64,000 bases of DNA from JAVBMP01 sp031552315 (GCA_031552315.1 JAVBMP010000031.1:1-64000), one strand, 5' to 3'; counted from the first letter of the stretch, positions 1-8,496 are shown. Notes: generated by a model from the sequence alone, not told the origin. A program made the numbers and translations.

Positions 1-106
1 AAACAGCTTTCGCTTATCCGAAATGTCTCACAAGCCTGGCAGATATTCAACTTTTGGTTCTTTACAGTTTCTTTGGCCCTCTCTGCACGCAAAGATGGCC
101 TTACCA
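1..106 (-). pseudogene. IS3-family transposase OrfB, N-terminal part only (window edge)
   Basis: In the -1 frame after the slippery run, the translation reads VRPSLRAERAKETVK and then ICQACETFRISES, matching the N-terminal segment of IS3-family OrfB (the integrase-like DDE subunit). It has no start of its own; in this family it is made as an OrfAB fusion by frameshifting. The catalytic DDE region lies outside the window, so whether orfB is intact cannot be told. The stop in orfA would in any case prevent the fusion. Confidence 0.75.
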
Positions 107-367
107 CTTTTTTGTAAGCGCTTCCTGCAATACCTCATGCCGCAACAGAATATCGGCATACATGCGTTTCAAGCGGCTGTTTTCCTGCTCAAGCTCTTAC
201 AGGCGCGCCATCAGCGATGCGTCCATGCCGCCAACTTTGGAGCGCCATTTGTAAAATGCCGCGCTACTCAAACCGTGTTCGCGGCAAAGCTCCGGCACCG
301 GTGCGCCATTCTCGGCCTGCTTTAAAATTGCCACAATCTGGCTGTCGGTAAATTTTGACTTTTTCAT
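101..367 (-). pseudogene. IS3-family transposase OrfA with in-frame stop
   Basis: The reading frame begins MKKSKFTDSQIVAILKQAE, the start of IS3 OrfA helix-turn-helix proteins that bind the terminal repeats. It continues through PELCREHGLSSAAFYKWRSK and a leucine-rich coiled coil to a KKW terminus, 88 codons in all, which is the normal family length. Codon 57 (197-199 on the plus strand) is TAA where relatives have Lys or Arg between the HTH and the coiled coil (MARL-stop-ELEQEN). No other frame break is seen. It should make only the DNA-binding half, which could act as an inhibitor, but most likely it is inactive. Confidence 0.85.
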
Positions 368-539
368 GTAAAATCCCCAGGGAAATTATTATCGGAAATT
401 CTACTTAAAATGGCTACTGTTTTTTGGGGGGATTACCGAAGCACCTGAACAATATTAAGCATACGACCAAGATGGCGTCAAGCAAACAAGACGTTTAATT
501 TTCGGAACCTCAATAATTTTAAGGTAGTCGAAGTAGTTT

Positions 540-3035
540 TTATAATGAAATTATGATGTAATCATCATCTTTGTCATCAATAGATTTTTGGAGGTTTTCA
601 TATTTTAAAGAATCAATCTTTGAAAGCTTTTTGTCTTGAATTGCCACGTTGATGATACTATCTAGTAATGCTTGAGTATAGCGAGATTTTTTATCTTTTA
701 GTGTTGAGTAAATATTAAATGCTGCTGTATAGTTATTATTACAAAGTTCAATTTTTGCCTTCAGTGTTTTAACAATATCATTTTTATTGCTTTTAAGCCG
801 TGGATAGAATTTTTCTATGCGAGAAACATAAATTTTTGCATTATTCGGGTCTTTATCGACTATATAACAGTTTGCACAATGGGCTAATTGTTCAAATGTT
901 GAACGTTGTGATTTGTCAATTGATTCTATGGAAAATTCAATTGCTTTTTTAATATTTCCTCTTCTGAGTTCTAGTGTAGACATTCTATGCAAGTAATAGC
1001 TTTCAGAGTCAATAAATTTTAATTTAGATATGAATTTTTCTGCTGAAAAGTAATCTTTTTTAATGATGTATATTTTTGCTATAATATCGACTAAGTATTT
1101 ATTGTCATCACGTATGCTTAATGCAATTTCTGCATGATGTAGTGACTTTTCTATGTCACCAAGAGCCAAATAGCACTGCGCAAGCTCTCGGTGTACAGGG
1201 AAAACGTCATATCCAAGTTCGACAGCACGCTCGTATTCTTTGATGGCTAATTCAGTGTCCCCTTCCTTTCTTGCTTTGAATCCCAATATATAATGATGAT
1301 ACTTATATGCAGAAACTTTCACAAAAGCAGCATAATCTTTATCAAATGTAGAAATTTGAGAGTCTTGAATTAATGATCTCATCAAAATCCAATGAACAGT
1401 AAATGAGCGTTCATCATGCTCAAGAGCTTCTCTAGCTGCTATGATTGCAGAGCTATAATCTCTATCCTGATAGAAATTATCCGCCATTTTAATCAAATCA
1501 GATTTAAAATGTATTTTATCGTCATCTTTTTTGTTTAGATAGATTGATGCTCGATAAGAGAGTCTCGAAAAATGAATAAACCTTGCATTTTCCTTTGATG
1601 TCTTGTGTATATAGCCTGTAAGTACATCAAATGTTTTTTGATGTACTTCTAGAGATGGTCTTTTTAGCATTTGAGATACGCTATCAAATATTGGTGGTGC
1701 TATATAGTAGGTGTCGTCATTAATCTCTACCAGCGACATATCTATGAGTTTGACCAAGTCGTCAGCTAACAAGTTTGGATCAAACTCTAGAATATCTTGG
1801 AGCATTGCAAATGTTAGTCCTGAGTAAGTACCCAGTAATTGCAATAATGTTTTTTGTTCTGTTGTAAGTATATAATCTGACATTATTTTTAAAAATATAG
1901 AAGACCTGAAAGAAATAAGTTCTCTTTTGTTGGCAATTAATCTCTCAGTTCCGTATTCTTTACATAAGGCAACTGCTTGGGCAGCAGATGGAGGAAAACC
2001 GCCTGAAAAAGATGCAATTTCATTGGCTTGCTCTGGCTCCATTTTTACGGATTTATCTCTTGCAATGCTTAAAATCAGGTCAACCATTGCGCTCTGTTTT
2101 AGGGAGTCCAGTTTTAAGTGAGGAAGTTTCATTTTTTCTGAGTGAGGTTTCCTACGAGAAACAAAAAAGAAATGAAGATTATTTATTTTTAAAAGACTCT
2201 CGATGAGTATTTCGATTGACTCTCTCAGGAGGCCATCGTTATCAACGACTCCTCCTTCATCTTTAAAAATAATAATTTCGCGATGCCCCATAAAATACTG
2301 CATTAAATTACCAATCTCATCTGCGATACAATATTCAGGTAGAACCTCCAGTCGTGATTTATACTCTTTTGATGCGTCAATAGAGAGGCTTTGTGGTGTT
2401 AAATCATAAAGATTAAGTGCGATTTCTAAGCATTTATCGCCATCTTCTACAGGTATTGGCAAGCAACGTGCGAATGAAAGTTTGTCTCTGGTAATTTTTT
2501 CAATAAAAGTTGTTCTGCCAATATTAAAAAGTCCAGATATAAATAGATATCTGAGTCTGTTGGTGAGGCCAAACTCACTTTGCAGCTCATCAACCATTGC
2601 CAAGTCTCCATATCTCCCAACAAAATATCCGTTTTTGTCACCTGCCCTTAAAGAAGAAATGACATCCATTATTTCTCGAGAAATATAAAAAGGATCTCTT
2701 GATTCAATGTATTTATCACGTTTCATCCACTCTGGGATCAGCTTTTTATCGACATCATCTAGTGCAATTATTAAAAATTTTTTAATTTTACCAAATAATT
2801 TAGCATATTCCGCTTCTTCTATTTCAAAATTTACATATGGCCTTGTCACAGATTCTTTGCTGGCAAAAAATACAAATATTGAAGACTGTTGTAGGTGCGA
2901 GCGAATGCTATCCAAAAATGAAGTGCTCGCGTCAAAAGCATACTTATCGTAGGTGCATGACCAAGCTGTGAGCAGTTCTGCAATCGGTTCAACGATATCT
3001 TTATCTGTAGAGCTATGCGACAGAAAGGCTTTCAT
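540..3035 (-). CDS. TIR - STAND NTPase - TPR protein (bacterial NLR-like, probable antiphage defence)
   Basis: The 831-residue protein has three parts. Residues 1-130 are a TIR domain: start KAFLSHSSTDKD, then FVFFASKES and NFEIEEA, with Glu71 the likely NAD-cleaving residue. Residues 140-455 look like a STAND/NB-ARC NTPase: P-loop GLFNIGRTTF (168-177, Arg in place of the usual Lys), acidic Walker B IIIFKDE (254-260), VSRR at 292-295 like the NB-ARC TSR motif, GGFPP (345-349) like the GxP motif, then a winged-helix-like part. Residues 480-800 are helical TPR-like repeats that could sense a ligand. The start has a clear AGGAG. The gene is much more AT-rich than the core genes and sits alone, 3' of tRNA-Glu. 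TIR effectors deplete NAD during phage infection; that role here is inferred from architecture. Confidence 0.75.
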   Translation of the reverse strand: MKAFLSHSSTDKDIVEPIAELLTAWSCTYDKYAFDASTSFLDSIRSHLQQSSIFVFFASKESVTRPYVNFEIEEAEYAKLFGKIKKFLIIALDDVDKKLIPEWMKRDKYIESRDPFYISREIMDVISSLRAGDKNGYFVGRYGDLAMVDELQSEFGLTNRLRYLFISGLFNIGRTTFIEKITRDKLSFARCLPIPVEDGDKCLEIALNLYDLTPQSLSIDASKEYKSRLEVLPEYCIADEIGNLMQYFMGHREIIIFKDEGGVVDNDGLLRESIEILIESLLKINNLHFFFVSRRKPHSEKMKLPHLKLDSLKQSAMVDLILSIARDKSVKMEPEQANEIASFSGGFPPSAAQAVALCKEYGTERLIANKRELISFRSSIFLKIMSDYILTTEQKTLLQLLGTYSGLTFAMLQDILEFDPNLLADDLVKLIDMSLVEINDDTYYIAPPIFDSVSQMLKRPSLEVHQKTFDVLTGYIHKTSKENARFIHFSRLSYRASIYLNKKDDDKIHFKSDLIKMADNFYQDRDYSSAIIAAREALEHDERSFTVHWILMRSLIQDSQISTFDKDYAAFVKVSAYKYHHYILGFKARKEGDTELAIKEYERAVELGYDVFPVHRELAQCYLALGDIEKSLHHAEIALSIRDDNKYLVDIIAKIYIIKKDYFSAEKFISKLKFIDSESYYLHRMSTLELRRGNIKKAIEFSIESIDKSQRSTFEQLAHCANCYIVDKDPNNAKIYVSRIEKFYPRLKSNKNDIVKTLKAKIELCNNNYTAAFNIYSTLKDKKSRYTQALLDSIINVAIQDKKLSKIDSLKYENLQKSIDDKDDDYIIISL

Positions 3036-3136
3036 CTGAACTCCTAGAAGGATTGGGGGCTGAGATTATGGTAAAATGTAATTATACTGTTCTATAAGCT
3101 CTTTTTTTATTTTTTCCAAATCTGTGGGGGCATAGG

Positions 3137-3156
3137 GTGGGGCAAATTTGCCCCAC
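3137..3156. other. 20-bp perfect palindrome
   Basis: A GTGGGGCAAA half-site is followed at once by its complement, giving a 10-bp stem with no loop bases to spare. It lies between the TIR gene start and the tRNA-Glu terminator. It could be a second terminator arm or an operator for the TIR gene, whose start is 101 bp away. Confidence 0.5.
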
Positions 3157-3164
3157 AAAAGAAA

Positions 3165-3191
3165 AAGGACTCAGATTTTACTCTAAGTCCT
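3165..3191 (-). terminator. Rho-independent terminator of tRNA-Glu
   Basis: On the minus strand AGGACTTAGAG is followed by a short loop and AGTCCT, then a T-rich run (TTTTTCTTTT). It starts about 10 bases after the tRNA CCA end. Confidence 0.7.
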
Positions 3192-3200
3192 TAAATTTCT

Positions 3201-3277
3201 TGGCGTCCCCAAGGGGATTTGAACCCCTGTCGACGGCGTGAAAGGCCGTTGTCCTGGGCCGGCTAGACGATGGGGAC
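3201..3277 (-). tRNA. tRNA-Glu (anticodon TTC)
   Basis: The 77-nt minus-strand gene pairs GTCCCCA with TGGGGAC to form the acceptor stem, has the TTC anticodon in the loop CTTTCAC, a GGTTCAAAT T-loop and an encoded CCA. The TIR gene lies on its 3' side, a common entry point for islands, but I found no duplicated tRNA end within the window. Confidence 0.97.
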
Positions 3278-3470
3278 GCGGTGTGCTGTGGTGTTTACCG
3301 CGGCGAGGGTTAGTAGTATAGTTTTCCGCTGACGTAGTCAACAACTTTTTTGCAAAAAAATAAAAATTGGTTTCAGCAAGGCAAAATTGGTTGTTTTGCG
3401 CCATTTTGCTTGACATTTTGCCCGGCTTCGCCTTCAAATGATTTTTGCGCGTTATGGGCAGGAGGGTGCC

Positions 3471-4030
3471 ATGAAGCATTTCCGCAAAGAAATTATGCTG
3501 CATGTTCCCGCCCGGCGGGGCTTTGTGAACATTACCCGTGAGGTGGAAGCCGCAATACAGGAAAGCGGTATAAAGAACTGGCTGTTGCTTTGCAACGCCA
3601 GAGTCTGTTAGCAAAGTCCCCTTTGCCAACAGCCCGCCGCGTAGGCGTAGGCGGTATTCATTGCCGCCGTAAGCGCCGGAGCGGTCGTGCCTTCAAACCC
3701 CGGCCTTGCGGGGTTTGTCATCAATCTGGGGCTGTTGCTTTGCAATGCCACGCACATTACCGCGTCTGTGTTCATAAATGATGATGAAAGCGGCCTGCAT
3801 CTGGATTTTGAAAAATGGCTGAAAAAACTGGCCCCGCATGAGCCGGTGGCCCAATACCGTCACAATGGTTATGGGACAACGCCAACGCCCACCTGAAACG
3901 CCAGGTAATGGGGCGGGAAGTGGCGGTTACGGACGGCAGGCTTGATTTTGGCCGTTGGGAACAAATTTTTTATGGTGAGTTTGACGGCAAAAGAGCCACG
4001 CGCGTGCTGGTGAAAATTATTGGCGAATAA
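3471..4030 (+). pseudogene. yjbQ: YjbQ/UPF0047 family protein, disrupted by a 150-bp insertion and a frameshift
   Basis: The first part (from ATG 3471, good AGGAGG upstream) reads MKHFRKEIMLHVPARRGFVN and ends LLLCNA, followed by foreign sequence and a TAG at 3609-3611. The same frame resumes at 3731 and continues THITASVFINDDESGLHLDF and LAPHEPVAQYRHN, the conserved YjbQ core. Near 3873-3876 one G appears to be missing; in the next frame the protein continues DNANAHLKRQVMGREV to FYGEFDGKR and KIIGE, the normal C terminus. The family (secondary thiamine-phosphate synthase-like) is about 135-140 residues, so the whole gene is here in pieces. The direct repeats flanking the insertion are listed separately. 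Confidence 0.9.
3581..3750 (+). repeat. Insertion in yjbQ bounded by 20-bp direct repeats
   Basis: A 20-bp sequence starting GCTGTTGCTTTGCAA occurs at 3581-3600 and 3731-3750 with 19 of 20 bases identical. Joining the two copies restores the yjbQ frame exactly (150 bp = 50 codons between copies). The inserted part includes a palindrome, ggcggtattcattgccgcc, at 3650-3668 that recurs with one change at 38440-38458. Confidence 0.8.
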
Positions 4031-4202
4031 AAACCGTCAAACGCCGCGCGTGACTTATCCATAAAATGTCCAGAGAAAAAAGCGTTATTTATTGCCCTGT
4101 TATTATTTTTATGCCTTATCCGCCCTTTGCAAAAACACAAAGCTGTGCTATGCGGTGTGGGTACATAGAAATACATAAAAAAATCCTGATAATGGAATTT
4201 TG

Positions 4203-6584
4203 ATGCCCGTAAAGCCCCCTGCCCCCAAAGCGCTTGCCTGCCGGCTTTTCCAATGCCTTCGCCTTTTGCTGGCAGGCTTCTTTTTGTGCGTGCTCATGTC
4301 AAACACGCTTCCCGCCATGGCCGCCGGGGTGCTGGACATGCAGACGGACGAAAACAATAATATAAGCTGGAACCTTACAGCGGATCGCATGGACGCCCTG
4401 AGCGATGCGGAAGTGCTGGAAGCCTTTGGCAATGTGGTGCTGCAACGCGGAACAGAATACCTGAAGGCCGATTACGCCCGCTACTACCACAGCACCCGCT
4501 GGGTTTACGTTTCCGGCAATGTGGAAGTGCATTTCGGTGAAGATACCATAAAGGCCTCTGAAGCTGAATTTGACCTGGGCAACCGCACCGGCTGGCTGAA
4601 AAACGGCGAAATATTCATGGCCGGGCCGCACACCTACGTTTCAGGTTCGCACATAGACAAGCACTGGGGCGATGTATATTCCTTCAAAAACGCCAAGTTT
4701 ACCAGTTGCGACGGCGATTCTCCGGCCTGGTCATTCACGGCGGATGAGGCGGTTGTAGAGCTTGACGGCTATGCCCAGCTTTGGAATACCGCCTTTCAAA
4801 TAAAAGATGTGCCGGTAATGAGCGTGCCTTTTATGGTAGTGCCGGTAAAAAAAGAAAGGCAATCCGGCTTTCTGCTGCCGGAAGTAGGTTATGGATCCAT
4901 GCGCGGCGTTTATTATAACCAGCCGTATTTTTGGGCCATTGATGACAGCAGAGACCTTACTCTGAACGAATATTTCATGAGCAACCGGGGCTTCATGCAG
5001 GGGCTGGAATACCGTTCACGCGCGTCAGAAACGGAACAGTTTTGGGGCCGTTTTGACATCATGTACGACAAGCGGCGGGTTACCAGCGACAGCGAAGACC
5101 GCTATTTCAGCGGTGACGGCCTGGTGCGTGACAACAACCTGCGCTTCTGGCTGCGCGGCATGTATGACGCGAACTTGCCCGGCCCGGCCAAACAGTGGCA
5201 GTTCCGTTCCAATTTCGATTATGTTTCTGACGCATACTTCCTGCGGGAATTTGACAACGGTTTTTCCGGCTACGGCGCCTCGCGCGACAACCTGTTCAAC
5301 CTCTTCAACCGCGACCTTACAGAAAGTGACACCAACCGCGTAAGCACCGCCCTGCTCTTTCGCGACTGGGAACGGGCCACCCTGGCCTTTTCCGGCACCT
5401 ATACCCAAAACATAAACCTTTCCAACGGCAACCTCAAACCCAGCCTGGACACCACGGTACAAACCCTGCCGGAAGTGGATTTTTTCCTGCACAAGGGGCG
5501 CATTTTGCAAGACCTGCCGCTGGAAATTTACGGCAGCGCCCAGGGCGCCTACATGTTCCGCCGCACCGGCACGCGCGGCGCGCGTTATGACTTGTCGCCC
5601 GGCCTTGCCATGCCCCTGAACGGCAAATACGGTTCACTACGCCTGGAAGCGGCCCTTGGGCAAACCATATATCAGACGGAAGTCGGCCCGTACGAAAACC
5701 GTGATCATCATGAAACCGGCACCACGCGCACCCTGCCAAGCTTCGGCATGGACGCGTCCACCGAGCTTGTGCGCGATTTTTTGATGAACAGTGATGTCAG
5801 CCAGGCCAAATTCGCCGCGGAAAGCCCGGTTGGAACCACCCGTTGGACAGGCGTGCGCCACCTTGTTCAACCCCGGGTCGGCTATGTGAACCTGCGCCAG
5901 CAAAATCAGGACCGCAACCCCTACTATGACGCCTATGACCGCATAGAAGGCCGCAACGAAATTATCTATTCGCTGGATAACGTACTGGTGCGCCGCCGTG
6001 AAGCCGTGCAAACCCAAAAAGACGCCAGCGGGAAGGAAGAAAAATACGTCACCGCCGATTATCAGGAATTTTTCCGCCTGCGTCTGGCCCAGATTTACGA
6101 CATTAAAGAATCCAAGCGCACAGAACAGCTGGATGAGTATGAACGCCAACCGTTCAGAGACATAGTTGTAGAGGCCAGCATTGTTGCCTCTACATACTTC
6201 TCGCTGAACAACCGTACAGATATTTCGCCCTACAGCGGAAAAATAACCCGCCATTCACATGGCGCGAACCTGAATGTGCCGGGCTGGGGCAACCTTTACG
6301 GCGGCATGACCTTTTTGAAAAAAACGGACGACTACTACCGCAAGTGGCAGGAAGATACCGCCCTTGTCACCCTTAGTGGCAATGTTGATATTTATGGCCC
6401 CTGGTCCGCCGGCTTCTTTTATAACTGGGATCTGAAAGGAGACCTGGAAGCCAGCAAGGGGCTTGAAGTTACCTATACCGACCAGTGCTACCAGATTAGC
6501 GCCATGGTGTGGAGAAATGAACGCGAAACATCTTACCAGCTTATGTTTTCTTTGAACGGGCTGGGGGGTGTGGGCTTCAAATAA
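4203..6584 (+). CDS. lptD: LPS-assembly protein LptD
   Basis: LptD is the outer-membrane barrel that, with LptE, places lipopolysaccharide in the outer leaflet. The protein (793 residues from ATG 4203; a TTG one codon earlier is less likely) has an N-terminal signal peptide with a hydrophobic run LLLAGFFLCVLMSN and an AMA cleavage region. It then has an OstA/LptA-like periplasmic domain (SWNLTADRMD, ALGN-type strands, 35-200) and a long barrel with many aromatic, alternating strands (200-793). The length is in the usual range. The broken yjbQ lies upstream on the same strand. No lptE is seen next to it. Confidence 0.92.
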   Translation: MPVKPPAPKALACRLFQCLRLLLAGFFLCVLMSNTLPAMAAGVLDMQTDENNNISWNLTADRMDALSDAEVLEAFGNVVLQRGTEYLKADYARYYHSTRWVYVSGNVEVHFGEDTIKASEAEFDLGNRTGWLKNGEIFMAGPHTYVSGSHIDKHWGDVYSFKNAKFTSCDGDSPAWSFTADEAVVELDGYAQLWNTAFQIKDVPVMSVPFMVVPVKKERQSGFLLPEVGYGSMRGVYYNQPYFWAIDDSRDLTLNEYFMSNRGFMQGLEYRSRASETEQFWGRFDIMYDKRRVTSDSEDRYFSGDGLVRDNNLRFWLRGMYDANLPGPAKQWQFRSNFDYVSDAYFLREFDNGFSGYGASRDNLFNLFNRDLTESDTNRVSTALLFRDWERATLAFSGTYTQNINLSNGNLKPSLDTTVQTLPEVDFFLHKGRILQDLPLEIYGSAQGAYMFRRTGTRGARYDLSPGLAMPLNGKYGSLRLEAALGQTIYQTEVGPYENRDHHETGTTRTLPSFGMDASTELVRDFLMNSDVSQAKFAAESPVGTTRWTGVRHLVQPRVGYVNLRQQNQDRNPYYDAYDRIEGRNEIIYSLDNVLVRRREAVQTQKDASGKEEKYVTADYQEFFRLRLAQIYDIKESKRTEQLDEYERQPFRDIVVEASIVASTYFSLNNRTDISPYSGKITRHSHGANLNVPGWGNLYGGMTFLKKTDDYYRKWQEDTALVTLSGNVDIYGPWSAGFFYNWDLKGDLEASKGLEVTYTDQCYQISAMVWRNERETSYQLMFSLNGLGGVGFK

Positions 6585-6668
6585 AACAAGCGGCGGCCGC
6601 CCTTATGCTGCCAGGCATGCGCCGGCAAACGGCGTCCAATCAAAAAACGCCGCATACCGCGAGGAAGT

Positions 6669-6854
6669 ATGACTGAAAAAAAACCGAAAGAAAATCCGCT
6701 TTCAGACCGTTACAAGCGGGAATTTGTAGAATTTTACTGCCCGGATTGCCGGGTAAGCAAAATAGTGTGTTTGCCAGAAGAGGCCAACCCAAGCTGCGAT
6801 AATTGCCGCAAGGCCATGATTATCAAAGAAATTCTCACTGAAGGCAAATATTAA
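6669..6854 (+). CDS. Small zinc-ribbon protein
   Basis: The 61-residue protein has two Cys pairs, CPDC (29-32) and CDNC (43-46), spaced as in small zinc ribbons, in a charged background and with no signal peptide. GAGGAAG lies 5 bases before the ATG. It lies between lptD and the binding-protein gene, 25 bases before the latter, and may be co-transcribed with it. I do not recognise a function; a nucleic-acid or protein-binding role is only a guess from the zinc ribbon. Confidence 0.7.
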   Translation: MTEKKPKENPLSDRYKREFVEFYCPDCRVSKIVCLPEEANPSCDNCRKAMIIKEILTEGKY

Positions 6855-6879
6855 CCTTAAAACTTGCTTTGGAGGAATA

Positions 6880-7701
6880 ATGAAAGTTATCAAATTGCTT
6901 GCCACCGCCTTTCTTGTACTGGCTATGGCTACTTCCGCCCTGGCCGCGGACAATGAACTGGCAAAAAAATCCACCATGGCGGAAATTATTAGCCGTGGCG
7001 AGCTGCGCGTGGCCTTTGACCCCGGCTACATGCCCTTTGAAATGGTAGACAAATCCGGCAAGTTCATAGGATTTGACCTTGACCTGGCCCGTGAACTGGC
7101 CAATGCCATGGGCGTGAAGCTGGTTGAGGTAAACATTGATTTTGACGGCATCATCCCGGCCCTGCTCAGCGGCAAGGTGGACGTTATCATAAGCGCCATG
7201 ACCATTACCCAAAAGCGCAACCTTAGCATAGGCTTTTCCGACCCCTACATTGAAGTTGGGCAAAGCGTACTGCTGGCCCAAAAGCATGAAGGCAAAATTA
7301 CTTCATGGAAGCAGCTTAACGACCCGCAGTACACCGTGGTTTCCCGCCAGGGCACAACCGGTGAAGAAGCTGTGAAGCGCTACATGCCCAAAGCCAACTT
7401 CAAAACCTTTGAAAAAGAAGCCGACGGCGCCCTTGAAGTAGCCAACGGCCGCGCGGACGCCTGGGTTTACGACATGCCCTTCAACGTGGTATTTTTGGCA
7501 GAACAGGGCAAAACCGCCCTGGTGCACCTGGATGAACCCTTCACCTATGAACCGCTGGGCATAGGCATCCGCCAAGGCGACCCGGACTTCATGAACTTCC
7601 TGAACAACTTTCTGCGCCAGATCAAAAAAGACGGCCGCTATGAAAGAATGTACAACAAGTGGATAATTTCCACCGACTGGTTCGCCCAGACCCAGAAATA
7701 A
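6880..7701 (+). CDS. ABC transporter amino-acid-binding protein (family 3 solute-binding)
   Basis: This is a periplasmic receptor for a polar amino acid ABC importer. The 273-residue protein starts with a signal peptide (LLATAFLVLAMATSALAA). It has the family 3 core: GELRVAFDPGYMPFEM, GFDLDLARELANAMG, DFDGIIPALLSGKVDVIISA and YVIDMPF-like GRADAWVYDMPF, with the Arg/Asp-type ligand-binding positions in place. GGAGGAATA precedes the ATG. The permease and ATPase genes are absent from the neighbourhood, so this is an orphan receptor whose partners must be elsewhere. The gene is followed by a strong hairpin. Confidence 0.92.
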   Translation: MKVIKLLATAFLVLAMATSALAADNELAKKSTMAEIISRGELRVAFDPGYMPFEMVDKSGKFIGFDLDLARELANAMGVKLVEVNIDFDGIIPALLSGKVDVIISAMTITQKRNLSIGFSDPYIEVGQSVLLAQKHEGKITSWKQLNDPQYTVVSRQGTTGEEAVKRYMPKANFKTFEKEADGALEVANGRADAWVYDMPFNVVFLAEQGKTALVHLDEPFTYEPLGIGIRQGDPDFMNFLNNFLRQIKKDGRYERMYNKWIISTDWFAQTQK

Positions 7702-7729
7702 AAAAGCGCCTTCGGAATAAAAAAGCGTT

Positions 7730-7767
7730 GGGGTGAACAGCATGGCGCATGCCGGGCTGTTCACCCC
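7730..7767 (+). terminator. Hairpin terminator after the binding-protein gene
   Basis: GGGGTGAACAGC and GCTGTTCACCCC form a 12-bp perfect stem around a 14-base loop, 28 bases after the stop codon. The following bases (AAACATTTT) give only a weak T run. Confidence 0.65.
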
Positions 7768-7800
7768 AAACATTTTCATGCTGCAAAATTATAGCAAGTT

Positions 7801-7945
7801 GAGGCTGTTGCACAATGAGAATTTTTGTTCTTTTACAAGGAGTGCGAGTTCCGTGCGGAGGGAGTATATTCAGGCATATATGACCTTCGCGCGGGACGAA
7901 GCATGACGCAGTAAAAGGGCAAAAAGGCCATTGTGCAACGGCCTC
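7801..7945. repeat. Family A palindromic repeat, copy A1
   Basis: The 145-bp element has inverted ends gaggctgttgcacaatg and cattgtgcaacggcctc. The interior contains ttacaaggagtgc, tgcggagggagtatattca and ttcgcgcgggacgaagca. A close second copy is at 57111-57265; partial relatives are at 35579, 37039, 43595 and 48443. There is no reading frame in it. It fits a small non-autonomous inverted-repeat element (MITE-like). Confidence 0.8.
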
Positions 7946-7998
7946 TCATTTTTTGCGGATGATACAGGTCTACACCGTACTTCACCGGAAAACAAAAA

Positions 7999-8033
7999 AC
8001 CCGGAAATCCTACTTTCTGTAGTCTTTCCGGGT
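7999..8033 (-). terminator. Probable original terminator of the tRNA-Met gene
   Basis: On the minus strand ACCCGGAAA pairs with TTTCCGGGT around a 17-base loop and is followed by TTTTTTG. It sits immediately outside the distal attachment repeat of the island, where the terminator of the tRNA-Met gene would lie if the island were removed. Confidence 0.65.
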
Positions 8034-8052
8034 GTTATCGAGGGAGGGACTT
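8033..8052 (-). other. Distal attachment site (att) copy
   Basis: On the minus strand AAGTCCCTCCCTCGATAACA matches the last 20 bases of tRNA-Met except at two positions; the first 14 bases are identical. Confidence 0.8.
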
Positions 8053-8160
8053 TATTTTTGCATATAACATGCTGGCTTTTATTGTTTCAACCTGGTAATA
8101 AAAAAAAGTTACCCCGTTTGTTACCCCCAAATTTCTTTGCTGGGGTATTTTATAACAAGT

Positions 8161-8478
8161 CTATTTTTGCAAATACCGCATACCCAAGGCCCAAATGTCG
8201 TGCAAAAAAGAAAGCCATGCTTTGTTCTTATAGCTTTGCGCAGATTTAAAGTTTGGATAGGTCAATTTATCATCAATGTAATTGTTCAATACTTCTTTTA
8301 ATTCCTGCTTGGTTATGAAAATGCGAAAGGCATAATCCGCATCAGGCGTGGCATGAATTTCTTTATCTGGAAACAGGGCTGAAATATGTTCTGCTTGCCT
8401 TGCCCTTACAAGTACAGAGTCCGGCTTGTCTCTATGCTGAACAACTGAAATAAAACTATTGTTTGTAAATAGCCACAT
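8161..8478 (-). CDS. Uncharacterised island protein (105 aa)
   Basis: I do not recognise a named domain. The protein begins MWLFTNNSFISVVQHRD, continues SVLVRARQAEHISALFPDKE and has an alpha/beta pattern with no signal peptide or membrane segment. I recall similar short proteins from mobile regions, with a beta strand, RAR and a later DYxxR (here DADYAFRIFI), but no function is known to me. It starts 18 bases after the end of the 122-aa gene and is probably co-transcribed with it and the antitoxin gene further upstream. Confidence 0.7.
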   Translation of the reverse strand: MWLFTNNSFISVVQHRDKPDSVLVRARQAEHISALFPDKEIHATPDADYAFRIFITKQELKEVLNNYIDDKLTYPNFKSAQSYKNKAWLSFLHDIWALGMRYLQK

Positions 8479-8496
8479 GGGAACTACCTTTTAATC

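Larger units (their letters stand above)
1..440 (-). mobile_element. IS3-family insertion sequence, truncated by the window edge
   Basis: Read on the minus strand, this holds an IS3-type orfA (367 down to 101) followed in the -1 frame by the start of orfB, which runs off the window at position 1. A run of six A and a G at 113-107, just before the orfA stop, is a typical IS3 slippery heptamer for -1 frameshifting. The outer end should lie near 410-440, where a G/C run and AT-rich bases resemble an IS3 terminal repeat; the exact terminus is a guess. orfA carries an in-frame stop, so this copy is probably dead. Confidence 0.8.

Noticed and set aside
1..3277. tRNA-Glu-borne island carrying the TIR gene
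   Set aside because: No copy of the tRNA 3' end and no integrase is seen in the window, so the boundary cannot be shown.
3183..3629. 148-aa minus-strand frame
   Set aside because: It runs across tRNA-Glu and opposite the yjbQ remnant, so it is a chance frame.
6880..7701. Complete amino-acid ABC transporter operon
   Set aside because: Only the binding protein is present; no permease or ATPase gene adjoins.
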